35,968 nt of DNA from Deltaproteobacteria bacterium (GTDB taxonomy: Bacteria > Desulfobacterota > Dissulfuribacteria > Dissulfuribacterales > QOAL01). Position 1 is the stretch's first letter. Each line of letters starts with the position of its first letter. Shown here one piece after another: positions 25,168 to 33,878 of this stretch. The stretch covers positions 1 through 35,968 of the forward strand of contig JAJRZR010000012.1 in assembly GCA_024275145.1 (NCBI GenBank), given 5' to 3'. The translations under genes were made by a program, and so were the position numbers. The notes beneath the pieces were generated by a model. The model ran no database searches. It saw nothing but the letters and a program-made list of their open reading frames with translations, and had not been told where the DNA came from.

Positions 25168-26796
25168 TTACCCGAGGATTGCCTTCAGGTCCTCTTCGGG
25201 AGTCGTTATGGGTTGAACGTTATAGTTCTTCACCAGCACATCCAGGACGTTTGGCGTGATGAAGGCCGGAAGGCTGGGTCCCAGCCTGATGTTCTTGACT
25301 CCAAGGGCGAAGAGTGTCAGGAGGATGGCCACGGCCTTCTGCTCATACCATGAAAGTATCATGGATAGCGGCAGGTCATTGATGCCACAATTGAATGCCT
25401 CTGCCAGGGCCGAGGCGATTTTGATGGCCGAATAGGCATCGTTACACTGTCCGATGTCAATCAATCTCGGGATTCCGTCGATGTCTCCAAGCTTCATGTC
25501 AAAAAACCTGAATTTTCCGCAGGCGAGGGTCAGCACTACACAGTCTTTTGGTACCATTTCGACAAATTTCGTATAGTAGTTGCGCCCTGGTTTGGCGCCG
25601 TCGCAGCCGGCAACCAGGAAGAAATGACGTATTTTGCCGCCCTTTACCGCCTCAATTATCTTGTCGGCCACGGAAAGTACGGCATTCCTGGCAAATCCCA
25701 CGGTCACAGAGCCCTTGTCGGTGTCCTCTGTATAACCCTCCATTTCCAATGCCTTTTCGATAACCGGGGTGAAATCCTTGTCGGCAATGTGTGCTACGCC
25801 AGGCCAACCTACAAGGCCGGTGGTGAAGATGCGATCCTTGTATGATTCGTGAGGCTTCTGGATGCAGTTCGTCGTCATGACGATAGGGCCAGGGAATTCC
25901 CTGAATTCCCTGGTCTGATTCTGCCAGGCAGTGCCAAAGTGGCCATAAAAATGCGGATATTTCTTGAGGCCTGGATATCCATGGCACGGAAGCATTTCGC
26001 CGTGGGTATAGACATTGATGCCCTTGCCTTCTGTCTGTTTAAGGATGGTTTCAAGGTCCTTGAGGACGTGGCCGGATACCACTATGGCCTTACCCTTCTT
26101 CGACCCCAGCGGCACTTCAGTAGGTACCGGGTGTCCATAGGTGCCCGTGTTCCCTGCATCGAGGATCTCCATTGCCCTCAGGTTGGTCTCTCCGCACTTG
26201 AGAACGAGGCCCAGCAGGTCTTCGAGCGTGTTTTCCTTGTTCAGGGTGGCGGCCATGCCTTCGTGTATGAAATCGTATACCCCTTGATCTTCCTGACCAA
26301 GTATCTGCGCATGATCCGCATAGGCGCACACCCCCTTCAGGCCGTAGACCAGGGTCTCTTTCAGAGACAGGATGTCTGGGTTCGGTTCTGCGTCAAACCT
26401 TATCCCGTGGGCCTCGCCCTGTTTTACCAGCTCCTCCTTGGCAGATGCGGGTTCGAAGGAAGCGGCTTCGCCAAGGTCGCTAGTGTCACCACCGGCGGCC
26501 GTTACCTTTGCCTTGAGGGCCTCTCGGAGATCAACGCACCTGCGGATGAGTTCCACAAAACGGTCGGCGTCGAAATCCACGTTTGTCAGGGTAGAAAAGA
26601 CCGCCTCACACGTGAAGACATCCACGTCTCTACTTGTGACGCCAACCCTGCGTCCCTCGGTCGCCACCTGTGACAGCCCTTTTACGGCATAGATCAGAAG
26701 ATCCTGAAGTGCCGCTACATCCGGCTGCTTTCCACATACACCGATGGTGGTACAACCCTTTCCTTTAGCTGTCTGTTCACACTGAAAACAAAACAT
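25168..26796 (-). CDS. hcp: Hybrid cluster protein (Hcp, hydroxylamine/NO reductase)
   Basis: Hcp holds a cubane [4Fe-4S] cluster and a hybrid 4Fe-2S-2O cluster; it reduces hydroxylamine in vitro and is thought to remove nitric oxide or act in nitrosative stress in vivo. The 542-residue protein begins MFCFQCEQTAKGKGC with Cys3, Cys6, Cys15 and Cys21 (C-x2-C-x8-C-x5-C), the class-I pattern of strict anaerobes. Hybrid-cluster segments HGEMLPCHGYPGL, TTNCIQKP and FLVAGCDGAKPGR follow. I start at ATG 26796, with AAGGAGA upstream; a longer start at 26844 would overlap the preceding gene. It is the middle gene of a three-gene operon. Confidence 0.97.
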   Translation of the reverse strand: MFCFQCEQTAKGKGCTTIGVCGKQPDVAALQDLLIYAVKGLSQVATEGRRVGVTSRDVDVFTCEAVFSTLTNVDFDADRFVELIRRCVDLREALKAKVTAAGGDTSDLGEAASFEPASAKEELVKQGEAHGIRFDAEPNPDILSLKETLVYGLKGVCAYADHAQILGQEDQGVYDFIHEGMAATLNKENTLEDLLGLVLKCGETNLRAMEILDAGNTGTYGHPVPTEVPLGSKKGKAIVVSGHVLKDLETILKQTEGKGINVYTHGEMLPCHGYPGLKKYPHFYGHFGTAWQNQTREFREFPGPIVMTTNCIQKPHESYKDRIFTTGLVGWPGVAHIADKDFTPVIEKALEMEGYTEDTDKGSVTVGFARNAVLSVADKIIEAVKGGKIRHFFLVAGCDGAKPGRNYYTKFVEMVPKDCVVLTLACGKFRFFDMKLGDIDGIPRLIDIGQCNDAYSAIKIASALAEAFNCGINDLPLSMILSWYEQKAVAILLTLFALGVKNIRLGPSLPAFITPNVLDVLVKNYNVQPITTPEEDLKAILG

Positions 26797-26840
26797 AGTT
26801 ACTCTCCTTGGTTTTTGTTTGATATCTAATGATCTGTCGA

Positions 26841-27638
26841 TCATGGTTGAAGGCTGGATACGATTGGTTCCAAGCCTGTCCTGTCAAGTACTTCACCGAA
26901 ACGTTCTTCCCCGTGGCAGTTGGCCACGAAATGGTCTACACAATGCCCGACAAGCTCCACTACATCGTTACTTGAATGGATACCGGCAATTTCCGTTCCC
27001 AGGCTTGGATGCCTGCCCAGCCTGCCGCCGAGCAAGACCCTGTAACCGCTCATTTCCTCTTCCAGTGCACCTGTTGGACAATTTTTGATACATTGGCCAC
27101 ACATCAGGCATTTTGCGGAATCGATTGTCGGTCCATTCCCCGAAGAAAGATCTATGGCGCCTTCTTTACAGATGGCTACGCACTGGCCACAATCTGTGCA
27201 TGCATCCCCTATGACCCGTGGCCTGCATGCCCCGATTATTCCAATATCGGCGATTTGTGGCCTGGAACAGGCGTTGGGGCAATCTGAGATGGCGATACGG
27301 AATTCATTGTGCAGTTTGAGGGGGCCGTGGACGGTATTACTAAGGAAGCCCTTTAGGTCCTTAGGCCTGAGGACAGCTTCCAATCTATCAACGAGGTGTT
27401 CGCCACGAACCGCCCTGTTTGGGCACCCGCCGAGGCCAAAACAGGTTTCAATTCGATATCCGCGGACCTCTTCCTCCATGTTTGTCAGGTAACGCTGCTG
27501 TACTGTCCTAACGTGTTCTATCTTCACCTTCGCCGAACCTAAATGCCTAGCCTCGTCCTCTATACGGCGTCTAACCCTCTTGCGCACAAAAAAGGGTATC
27601 CTCGATATAGCCCTTTCCGCCTTGTCATCCCAGATCAT
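26841..27638 (-). CDS. Small siroheme-type sulfite/nitrite reductase-like protein with two ferredoxin clusters
   Basis: The 265-residue protein has three parts. Residues 1-31 (MIWDDKAERAISRIPFFVRK) resemble the PCP_red-type helix found in some reductases. Residues 40-140 are a NIR/SIR half-module with the siroheme-[4Fe-4S] ligands Cys66-x5-Cys72 and Cys120-x3-Cys124 (CFGLGGC, CPNAC). Residues 147-187 are a 2[4Fe-4S] ferredoxin, CTDCGQCVAIC and CLMCGQCIKNC. Full reductases have two such half-modules, so this is a minimal form, like the low-molecular-weight sulfite reductase-type proteins of sulfur anaerobes. It heads the operon with hcp 44 bases downstream, suggesting joint reduction of nitrite, hydroxylamine or NO; that is inferred. 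Confidence 0.85.
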   Translation of the reverse strand: MIWDDKAERAISRIPFFVRKRVRRRIEDEARHLGSAKVKIEHVRTVQQRYLTNMEEEVRGYRIETCFGLGGCPNRAVRGEHLVDRLEAVLRPKDLKGFLSNTVHGPLKLHNEFRIAISDCPNACSRPQIADIGIIGACRPRVIGDACTDCGQCVAICKEGAIDLSSGNGPTIDSAKCLMCGQCIKNCPTGALEEEMSGYRVLLGGRLGRHPSLGTEIAGIHSSNDVVELVGHCVDHFVANCHGEERFGEVLDRTGLEPIVSSLQP

Positions 27639-27744
27639 ATGTGTCCAACCCCTAGGTCTTTTTAATCGTAGCCGATCACAGGGTTATCGTTGAAGACCGG
27701 TAAAATCCTGGTCCGCGTTAATCATTTATGTTGAATCCGATAAT

Positions 27745-27900
27745 CCCAAATTTTCATGGGGTCCATTCCCTTGAAGTCACAAGGGTTCGTAACTTTTACC
27801 GAATCTGCCGCCTTGCCATGGATTGGGGCACCCAAAAAGTTTTTATCTTGGCCCCCTTCGCCTCACATCTTTAGCAAATTTGCGAACTGTATTGTTCGGG
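27745..27900 (-). repeat. R1 MITE-like repeat, copy D (156 bp, short form)
   Basis: It starts CCCAAATTTTCATGG and ends GCGAACTGTATTGTTCGGG, with ATAAT on both sides (27740-27744 and 27901-27905). The body TTGAAGTCACAAGGG...TTTTACCGAATCTGC aligns with the right two-thirds of copy B, but the block between the 17-base arms is absent. It is more diverged than A or B. It occupies much of the gap between gspC and the hcp operon. Confidence 0.78.
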
Positions 27901-27926
27901 ATAATAGATCATTTGAGATTCAAACG

Positions 27927-27944
27927 CCTTGACTTAAGTCAAGG
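27927..27944. promoter_or_regulatory. HcpR/FNR-type palindromic operator
   Basis: CCTTGACTTAAGTCAAGG is a perfect 18-base palindrome containing TTGAC-N4-GTCAA, the CRP/FNR-family form associated with HcpR control of hcp in sulfate-reducing bacteria. It lies about 290 bases upstream of the siroheme-protein start and 83 bases beyond the gspC stop. R1 copy D lies between it and the operon it would serve. The regulator gene is not in the window. The remaining bases of the 27639-28029 gap show nothing else. Confidence 0.72.
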
Positions 27945-28029
27945 AGGGAATGATTTCCTCAAAGATACATCCAAGTCCTGCCAGCGGGTCGCAGGGCGTT
28001 ACCATCAGGCTGGCCTTGCCACGCGAAGG

Positions 28030-28902
28030 TTAGTCGTCGGCAGGCCGTTGCTGCTCCCTGGAGCGTTGCAACAGTTTTAAAAATGGATTCGATATCGGAG
28101 CGGGTGATCCCTTCACCGAATTGTTTTGCGTATTGCCGCCGAAAAATCCCGGGATGGAACGAGACGTAGTACTGCCTTTTGTCGAGTGGGATCGGTCAGG
28201 TTGTATCCCTGGCGTCGTAGCTCTGGTTCGCGATCTGGAGACAGGTGGTGCCACCCCATGATAGAATTTGGGCCGGATCACCACGGGTTTACGTTTTTGA
28301 GATGGATTGGTTGGGCGGGCCTTGGCGGAGGAGGTGGATGTAGCAGCAGGAACAGGGATGGGATTGACCGGTTGCGGTGTCTGGATTACAACCGGGGCAA
28401 TGGCCTTTCTTTCCTTTTTTTCCGAACCAAATACACGAAGAAAGGCATCCTTGTCCCCAGAGACCAGCTTGATACCACTTGAAGAGATGGAGACCACCTT
28501 CCAGCCATCTACGAGGTCCCCGATACTCAGGACCCGGTAACGTGGTTTTTTGTAGCGTCCCCGTCTGGGTGTTTCATCGGGTTCCATGGCCCTGAGATAG
28601 GCCCTGCGGTTATTACCGGCAACTATGATGCCATATACCTGATAGCGTTTCTTGAGGTCATTGCTACTGTTCGATTGATTGCCAAGGTCTTCCTGCCTGT
28701 TTTTCCCTCGTTCCGGGTCGAAGGGGTCCTTTGCTACTATGGTGTTGTAGGGGCCAAGGTCTATGGTCTTGGGTGCTCCTGCAGGATAGGCCTTTACAGG
28801 TGGCATTACACATAGGGAGGTGCCGAGGATCGCCAGGAAGAGATGGCTGAGTACGGATCGGTTGAAGGAGACCGGATGGTAATCAGTCCTGCCTGTGTGC
28901 AT
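28030..28902 (-). CDS. gspC: Type II secretion GspC/PilP-like inner-membrane protein
   Basis: GspC links the inner-membrane platform to the secretin. This 290-residue protein has an N-terminal hydrophobic segment (VLSHLFLAILGTSLCVMPP), a DPFDPERG motif and an HR-domain-like beta region (RYQVYGIIVAGNNRRAYLRA ... YRVLSIGDLVDGWKVVSI). The C-terminal half (about 170-290) is rich in Pro, Ser and Arg and looks disordered, with no PDZ domain. It overlaps the end of gspD by 20 bases and is last in the operon, whereas gspC is usually first. Assignment as GspC rests on the HR-like region and context; a PilP-type relative is possible. Confidence 0.7.
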   Translation of the reverse strand: MHTGRTDYHPVSFNRSVLSHLFLAILGTSLCVMPPVKAYPAGAPKTIDLGPYNTIVAKDPFDPERGKNRQEDLGNQSNSSNDLKKRYQVYGIIVAGNNRRAYLRAMEPDETPRRGRYKKPRYRVLSIGDLVDGWKVVSISSSGIKLVSGDKDAFLRVFGSEKKERKAIAPVVIQTPQPVNPIPVPAATSTSSAKARPTNPSQKRKPVVIRPKFYHGVAPPVSRSRTRATTPGIQPDRSHSTKGSTTSRSIPGFFGGNTQNNSVKGSPAPISNPFLKLLQRSREQQRPADD

Positions 28903-30937
28903 GAAGATCTCCGCTGTCCTGATCCAGGTATTTTTTCCCGAGTGCCTTTTTGAGGGATTTTATTTTCTGTGAGAATTCCCTCGTTATGGCATCTGCCTGC
29001 TCCCTGGAGGTGATAACATGGGGGGTTATGGCAAAGAGTAATTCTGTCTTCGTGTTCTTGAACCCCTTTTTCCCAAAGAAATAACCTAACACCGGCAAAT
29101 TTTTCAGAACCGGTATGCCGGCATTGATCCGTTCCTTCTGTGTCTGGATCAGTCCGCCGATAATAATCGTCTGCCCGTCCTGGGCCACCAGAGTCGTGTT
29201 TGCCTTTCTCGTCTTGAAACGTGGGGAGCTTATACCCCCGGTGGTTTCATCTGTGACCGAGCTTACCTCCTGCGTGATCTCCATCCTGACCAGCCCGCTA
29301 TCGTTGATGGAGGGTTTTACCTTGAGAATGATGCCAGCATTCCTGTATTGAACGGACTGGGTGGTCGTGCCCCCATTGGTGACGGTGGTCCCTGTCAAGG
29401 TGGGAACGTCGTCCCCCACCTCTATGGTGGATTCTTGGTTGTCTATGGCCAGGATGTTTGGGGTCGACAGGATGTTGACATCGGTATTTTCAGCAAGTAC
29501 GGTCAAAAGGGATCTCAGGCCGTTGGCACTGTCGAAAAGGCTGTAGCCAAAACCGGCAAATTTTCCCCCGATATCCTTGTAGCTGGCATTTTCAGCTGCG
29601 GTATTCAGGAACATGGTCCCGGAATAAGGGGCGCCGTTCAATTTTATTCCCTTGTTTTTTATGAACCATTCTACGCCATACTGAACGTTATTCTTCAGGG
29701 TAACATCAAATATCAAGACGTCGATCAGGACCTGTCGTGGCTTGACATCTATCTTTCTCAGCACCTGCATTATTATTGCATAATCTTTTGGTTTTGCCTT
29801 GACTATGATGGCATTGTTCACCTCATCGGGTATGATTTCCACCTGGCCGGAAAGCTCGCCGGTAGCGCCCATTTTGCTGGTCTTGATCTTTTTTTCGCGC
29901 CTTACGATAACCGTTTTGTTCTTTGATGCCCTGGATGCACCTTCCGTTCCATAGAGCTGTTTTAAAAGATCCGCAATGTCCTTGGCCTGGCCGTTTTGTA
30001 CAAAATAGACATATACCCTGGCCCCCTTCTCTGACTGGCCCTGGTCCAGCTCCTTGATCCATTTCCCTACCGTATTCAGTATATTTTCCCACCTCGTTAC
30101 TACAAGAATGGCGTTGATGGTCTTCAAGGTGATTATCTGGAGGCTGTCCGAGTCGATCCCAGGTCTTGCGTAGAGCCCCTTGCTCTTGAAGATCTTTGCG
30201 AGATCGCTGGAAAGATCTTCGGCATCGGTATATTCCAGGGTGAAAAGTCTCCAATGTATGTCCTTGAAAATGTTCGTGTCGAGGAGGCCCAGGATTCGTG
30301 CAACCTTTTGGATATTGGGAGCAGTGTCACAGATGATGAGGGAGTTAGAGCTTTGTAGCGGCACTATCAATGCCCCAGGTGACAAGAAATTTCTGAGACT
30401 TGCCACGGTATTTGTGGCGGCCAGGTATTCTAGTTGAAAGACCTGGATAACATCACCTGGATGTTCAGGCCTTTGCCCGATCCCTGCAATCTGGTTGCCC
30501 ATCTTGGCGCTGTTTGCCTTTCTGACCACCTTATAAAGGCCCTTTGTCCCCCTGGTAATTGCAAGGCCCTGCATTTGAAGAATGGAATTTACCAGGTCCA
30601 GTAGCCCGTCCCTGGTGTATTTCCCCTTGATGTGCAGGGAGATGGTGCCCCTTATCGCAGGATCCACCACGTAATTTAATCCTAGTATCTGCCCCAGGAC
30701 CTGATCCAATACCGGGTATATGTCCATGTTGTCCAGGGTAATATTGATCAGGCGTTTCTCCCTTGGGCCTGCTCCCTGATAGGGAGAGGTCATCGTCTCT
30801 GAAGGGCTTGCGGCCTGAAGTTCATTAACCTGGCTCCCCTGTGTTTCCTGGGCCAGACCAACATGGGCAACCATCCCAAGAAAGATAAAAAAAACAGCTA
30901 TCGAAAGGGACAGCGTCTGCCATTTTCTTCTATTCAT
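28883..30937 (-). CDS. gspD: Type II secretion secretin GspD
   Basis: GspD forms the outer-membrane channel. The 684-residue protein has a signal peptide (LSIAVFFIFLGMVAHVGLAQ), an N0 domain (ITLDNMDIYPVLDQVL...GLNYVVDPAIRG), N1-N3 ring domains (about 165-400, including VFQLEYLAATNTVASLRNFL and NAIIVKAKPKDYAIIMQVL) and the secretin core (about 420-645) with NAGIILKVKPSIN and the VPVLKNLPVLGYFF region; the tail to 684 is charged. Start overlaps the gspM stop by four bases. No S-domain for a pilotin lipoprotein is obvious. Confidence 0.95.
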   Translation of the reverse strand: MNRRKWQTLSLSIAVFFIFLGMVAHVGLAQETQGSQVNELQAASPSETMTSPYQGAGPREKRLINITLDNMDIYPVLDQVLGQILGLNYVVDPAIRGTISLHIKGKYTRDGLLDLVNSILQMQGLAITRGTKGLYKVVRKANSAKMGNQIAGIGQRPEHPGDVIQVFQLEYLAATNTVASLRNFLSPGALIVPLQSSNSLIICDTAPNIQKVARILGLLDTNIFKDIHWRLFTLEYTDAEDLSSDLAKIFKSKGLYARPGIDSDSLQIITLKTINAILVVTRWENILNTVGKWIKELDQGQSEKGARVYVYFVQNGQAKDIADLLKQLYGTEGASRASKNKTVIVRREKKIKTSKMGATGELSGQVEIIPDEVNNAIIVKAKPKDYAIIMQVLRKIDVKPRQVLIDVLIFDVTLKNNVQYGVEWFIKNKGIKLNGAPYSGTMFLNTAAENASYKDIGGKFAGFGYSLFDSANGLRSLLTVLAENTDVNILSTPNILAIDNQESTIEVGDDVPTLTGTTVTNGGTTTQSVQYRNAGIILKVKPSINDSGLVRMEITQEVSSVTDETTGGISSPRFKTRKANTTLVAQDGQTIIIGGLIQTQKERINAGIPVLKNLPVLGYFFGKKGFKNTKTELLFAITPHVITSREQADAITREFSQKIKSLKKALGKKYLDQDSGDLHAHRQD

Positions 30938-31509
30938 TTAGTCTGTTTCTCCTGCAAGACAAGGGCTTCGACCTCAAGATTGACCCGTAGGTACGGCTTT
31001 CTTCCTCTGACCTTTATAATATTTATATTGTATATCCGGTATTCCTTCCCAGCCCTTTCGAGAAGATTCAGGAAACCAACCAGTTTTGCGGTGTCCGTTT
31101 TGACGGTGAAAGTGGATACAGCCAACTGGTAGTCCCTCCAGTGCCTGCTTCTCGATGTTTTGTAGGTGACAACCTCAAGACCCGCTTCTGAGGCCTTTTT
31201 GAGCAACAGGTCCTGCAGATTTGATGCTACCACCTGAGGGGTATCACCGGGCAGGAGTTGCTTTTTCAGGCGCTCAAGCTTTGATTTTGCCAGCTTTATC
31301 TTGTCATTGACTCCCCTGAGTTTTTTGAATTCCTTGTTGATCAGGCGGATCCTGGCGGTTTGGGATTCTACCTGCAACGTCTTGTTCTCTAGCTTTCTGG
31401 AGAGCGGGTCGTAGATGAACGAATACCACAGGATTACGACGATGATTAAAATCCCATACCTCAAGAACGGGGCCTTGTGGGATAGTATATCGGATACCCC
31501 ACCTGTCAT
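30934..31509 (-). CDS. gspM: Type II secretion GspM/PilO-like protein
   Basis: The 191-residue bitopic protein has a short cytoplasmic start, one membrane helix (YGILIIVVILWYSFIYDPL, about 18-36), a coiled coil (about 38-95, rich in Lys, Leu and Glu) and a ferredoxin-like periplasmic domain. This is the GspM/PilO plan; it partners GspL. It overlaps gspL upstream and gspD downstream by four bases each, which indicates translational coupling. Confidence 0.85.
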   Translation of the reverse strand: MTGGVSDILSHKAPFLRYGILIIVVILWYSFIYDPLSRKLENKTLQVESQTARIRLINKEFKKLRGVNDKIKLAKSKLERLKKQLLPGDTPQVVASNLQDLLLKKASEAGLEVVTYKTSRSRHWRDYQLAVSTFTVKTDTAKLVGFLNLLERAGKEYRIYNINIIKVRGRKPYLRVNLEVEALVLQEKQTK

Positions 31510-32873
31510 TTGTCCGTACCACCAATGGATTTGATCAGAATTTCAACCGAAAAACGTTCACGCTGGTACCGGTCCTTGGTAACTGGGGAGATAAGTTTTA
31601 CATTGGAAAACAGTGGGCTCTTGCGCCATCTGGCCATTGTTTCCACGGCGGAGGCCCCCTCTGCGCTGATTCTCAGTTTGTTTTTCCTTAGCCTTAGACT
31701 CTTAATCCAGGTGTTGTCCGGCGTAAGCTCGGCCAGTTCCTTTAGGATAGACAGCGCAGAGGGATATTCACTTTTGAAATCGTTCAAGTCATTGATCTGT
31801 TTCTCTATCTCCTCAAGCCTCTTTTGTGATATACGAAGCGGTTCTATACGCTTGTCCAGTGCCTGGATTTGGATTTCCTGTTGCTTCAGTATCCTGGAAG
31901 CCTTAACGGTTTCCAGGACCAATCCACCAGTGGTCCATAGGATGACGGCAGCGGTCAATGCGGCTGCCATCTGGAACATACTGATCTTGAGGCGAAATGG
32001 CCTCTTCCGGGGCTCCTCCTGGAAAGAAATTTCAGGATAGGAACTAAGTCCCAAGCAGGCGGTTGCCAGCCCCCAATTGAATCCCTTCACCGAATGACAT
32101 AGATACTCCATGTCCCTTAGAAGCCTGCAAGGGTCCTTTGAACGTAACTCGAGGGCATCCTTCTCTGAAAAACCTATAAAAAAGTCAGGAGACCGGGCAT
32201 GTTCACGAAAGGGCCGTGGCAGGTAATCGGACAGCTCCAGTAATTTCCCTGCGACATCCCCTGGATTCCCTGTATCCAAGAGGTGGGAGCCTTCCCAGCA
32301 TTCTGTGCCATGGAGGGATACGACCATGTCTTTTCCCTGGATGCCAACACTGAGACTTGGGAAGGAGGCATGGGCCGATTCCCGCAGGAATATGTCCAAC
32401 CCTAGGGAGGCCGGGCATGCGTATAATTCAGACTTGTTATGGCCGGTATCTTTTATGATTTCAAACAGGGGTTCGAGGACGGATCTTGGCACGTATGCCA
32501 GTAAGACCTTCGTATGGCCATCCCGCACGAAGGCCCATTGATCGAAATAGATCTCTTCGGGTTTCAGGTGGACATGCAGGCCTATGGACATACGGACCGA
32601 TTCGGTTGCATCCTCAGGCGATAGTTGAGGGAAATCTATCTCCCGTAAGAAAAACAGCTTCCTTGAAAGGCCAAGGCAGATCCTGCGCCTCTTGGCTGGG
32701 TGTATCGTCTTGAGCAGTCCCCTCAGTTGTTCCTGTGGTGAACGCGGGGATTCCCCAAGTGGCTTTGGCAGGCTGGCAGTGCGCCATTTGCCCCCCTGTT
32801 TTTTCAGGCACATGGTTTCCAGCTTGGAGTCATCCAGGAATAGACCCAGAATTTCATTACAACCCTTGAACAT
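31506..32873 (-). CDS. gspL: Type II secretion GspL (PilM/PilN-like)
   Basis: GspL anchors the ATPase GspE at the membrane. The 455-residue protein has a PilM-like actin-fold cytoplasmic part (about 1-285, with LGLSRKLFFLREIDFP and VLLAYVPRSVLEPL), one membrane helix (about 297-320, MAAALTAAVILWTTGGLVL), a coiled coil (about 325-370) and a PilN-like periplasmic domain with LKELAELTPDNTWIKSLRL. Its start is directly after the gspK stop. It overlaps gspM by four bases. Confidence 0.88.
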   Translation of the reverse strand: MFKGCNEILGLFLDDSKLETMCLKKQGGKWRTASLPKPLGESPRSPQEQLRGLLKTIHPAKRRRICLGLSRKLFFLREIDFPQLSPEDATESVRMSIGLHVHLKPEEIYFDQWAFVRDGHTKVLLAYVPRSVLEPLFEIIKDTGHNKSELYACPASLGLDIFLRESAHASFPSLSVGIQGKDMVVSLHGTECWEGSHLLDTGNPGDVAGKLLELSDYLPRPFREHARSPDFFIGFSEKDALELRSKDPCRLLRDMEYLCHSVKGFNWGLATACLGLSSYPEISFQEEPRKRPFRLKISMFQMAAALTAAVILWTTGGLVLETVKASRILKQQEIQIQALDKRIEPLRISQKRLEEIEKQINDLNDFKSEYPSALSILKELAELTPDNTWIKSLRLRKNKLRISAEGASAVETMARWRKSPLFSNVKLISPVTKDRYQRERFSVEILIKSIGGTDK

Positions 32874-33878
32874 TTATTCGCTTTCTCGTGTATTGTCCCG
32901 TGTCCGGTACGTGTCGTTGTCCTTCAGCACCATACCAGTGAAGTCCTCGGACCAGTGGACTATCCTGTAAGTCTTGTATGTTTTTCCATTGCGTTCAAGC
33001 GACCAGAATATCTGGTAATGCCTAGAACGCCACGAAGTCTTGAGCCGTAATACGCCATGTCTTGAGGCCTGCTTCTTGAACTTGATGCCCCCTATTTCTA
33101 AAAGTGGCATCGGTGCAAACTCCTTTACCACATCCGGAGTTTTATTGTAAATTGTAAATAGGTCTTGTAAGCCACCGATCCATATTCCTTCGCCATCCCG
33201 GGCGGTACCGGATTCATCCTCGTGCCATTCAAGCGGTCCGTAGTAGTCCCTTTGGGAGACCCCATTTACAAGTTGAAGCTCCTCCAACAGATGAAATGGT
33301 CCGTTTGCCGGGTGATAGGGTGGGGTCTTCTCCTGATAGACCCTGTCCTCGGCACCATGAAGCCGGATCAACTTGTCCGGGTCCTTCCAGTCCAGGATAC
33401 TGTCGGTAATGGTATCGGCCTTCTCCAGCCTGTCCCCACCAAGTATTGATCTTATCACCTCTCTTATTTCCTCATCCGGTGCCTTGTTCAGGTCAATTTT
33501 TCCACTTTCATCTTCCAGGCGTAAGTCGACCATACGTCCTGCGAATTTTATCTCGTACAAGGAGCCGTCTGCCACGATAAGGCCATGATCCCAGGCCTCG
33601 TCCGTGTCCATACCGATTGGTGCAAGGCGCAAGGCCGAAAATCTTAGGAGAGATCTGGTCATTTCCAGGCCTTGTATGTCATCCCAGGCGTTTTGCCCAA
33701 GGTTTCTACGGATACGTGCCTCTATGGCGAAGAAACCGCCTATGATGGTGAGCATGGCCAGTACCCATAGTACCAGGATGAGCACGGATCCCCCCTGACC
33801 GTCAGGAAGGCATGAGCCAGGGCCTTCTTGCACCTGCCCGGAGCCAGGGGCATGAGATACCTCAAGAGACGGATACAT
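32874..33878 (-). CDS. gspK: Type II secretion minor pseudopilin GspK
   Basis: GspK caps the pseudopilus tip with GspI and GspJ. The 334-residue protein has a prepilin segment, QGG followed by SVLILVLWVLAMLTIIGG, with no Glu at mature position 5, which is characteristic of GspK. The large periplasmic domain contains helix-hairpin-helix-like LRLEDESGKIDLNKAPDE and LLEELQLVNGV. The leader is about 30 residues, longer than usual. It overlaps the gspJ end by 17 bases. Confidence 0.9.
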   Translation of the reverse strand: MYPSLEVSHAPGSGQVQEGPGSCLPDGQGGSVLILVLWVLAMLTIIGGFFAIEARIRRNLGQNAWDDIQGLEMTRSLLRFSALRLAPIGMDTDEAWDHGLIVADGSLYEIKFAGRMVDLRLEDESGKIDLNKAPDEEIREVIRSILGGDRLEKADTITDSILDWKDPDKLIRLHGAEDRVYQEKTPPYHPANGPFHLLEELQLVNGVSQRDYYGPLEWHEDESGTARDGEGIWIGGLQDLFTIYNKTPDVVKEFAPMPLLEIGGIKFKKQASRHGVLRLKTSWRSRHYQIFWSLERNGKTYKTYRIVHWSEDFTGMVLKDNDTYRTRDNTRESE

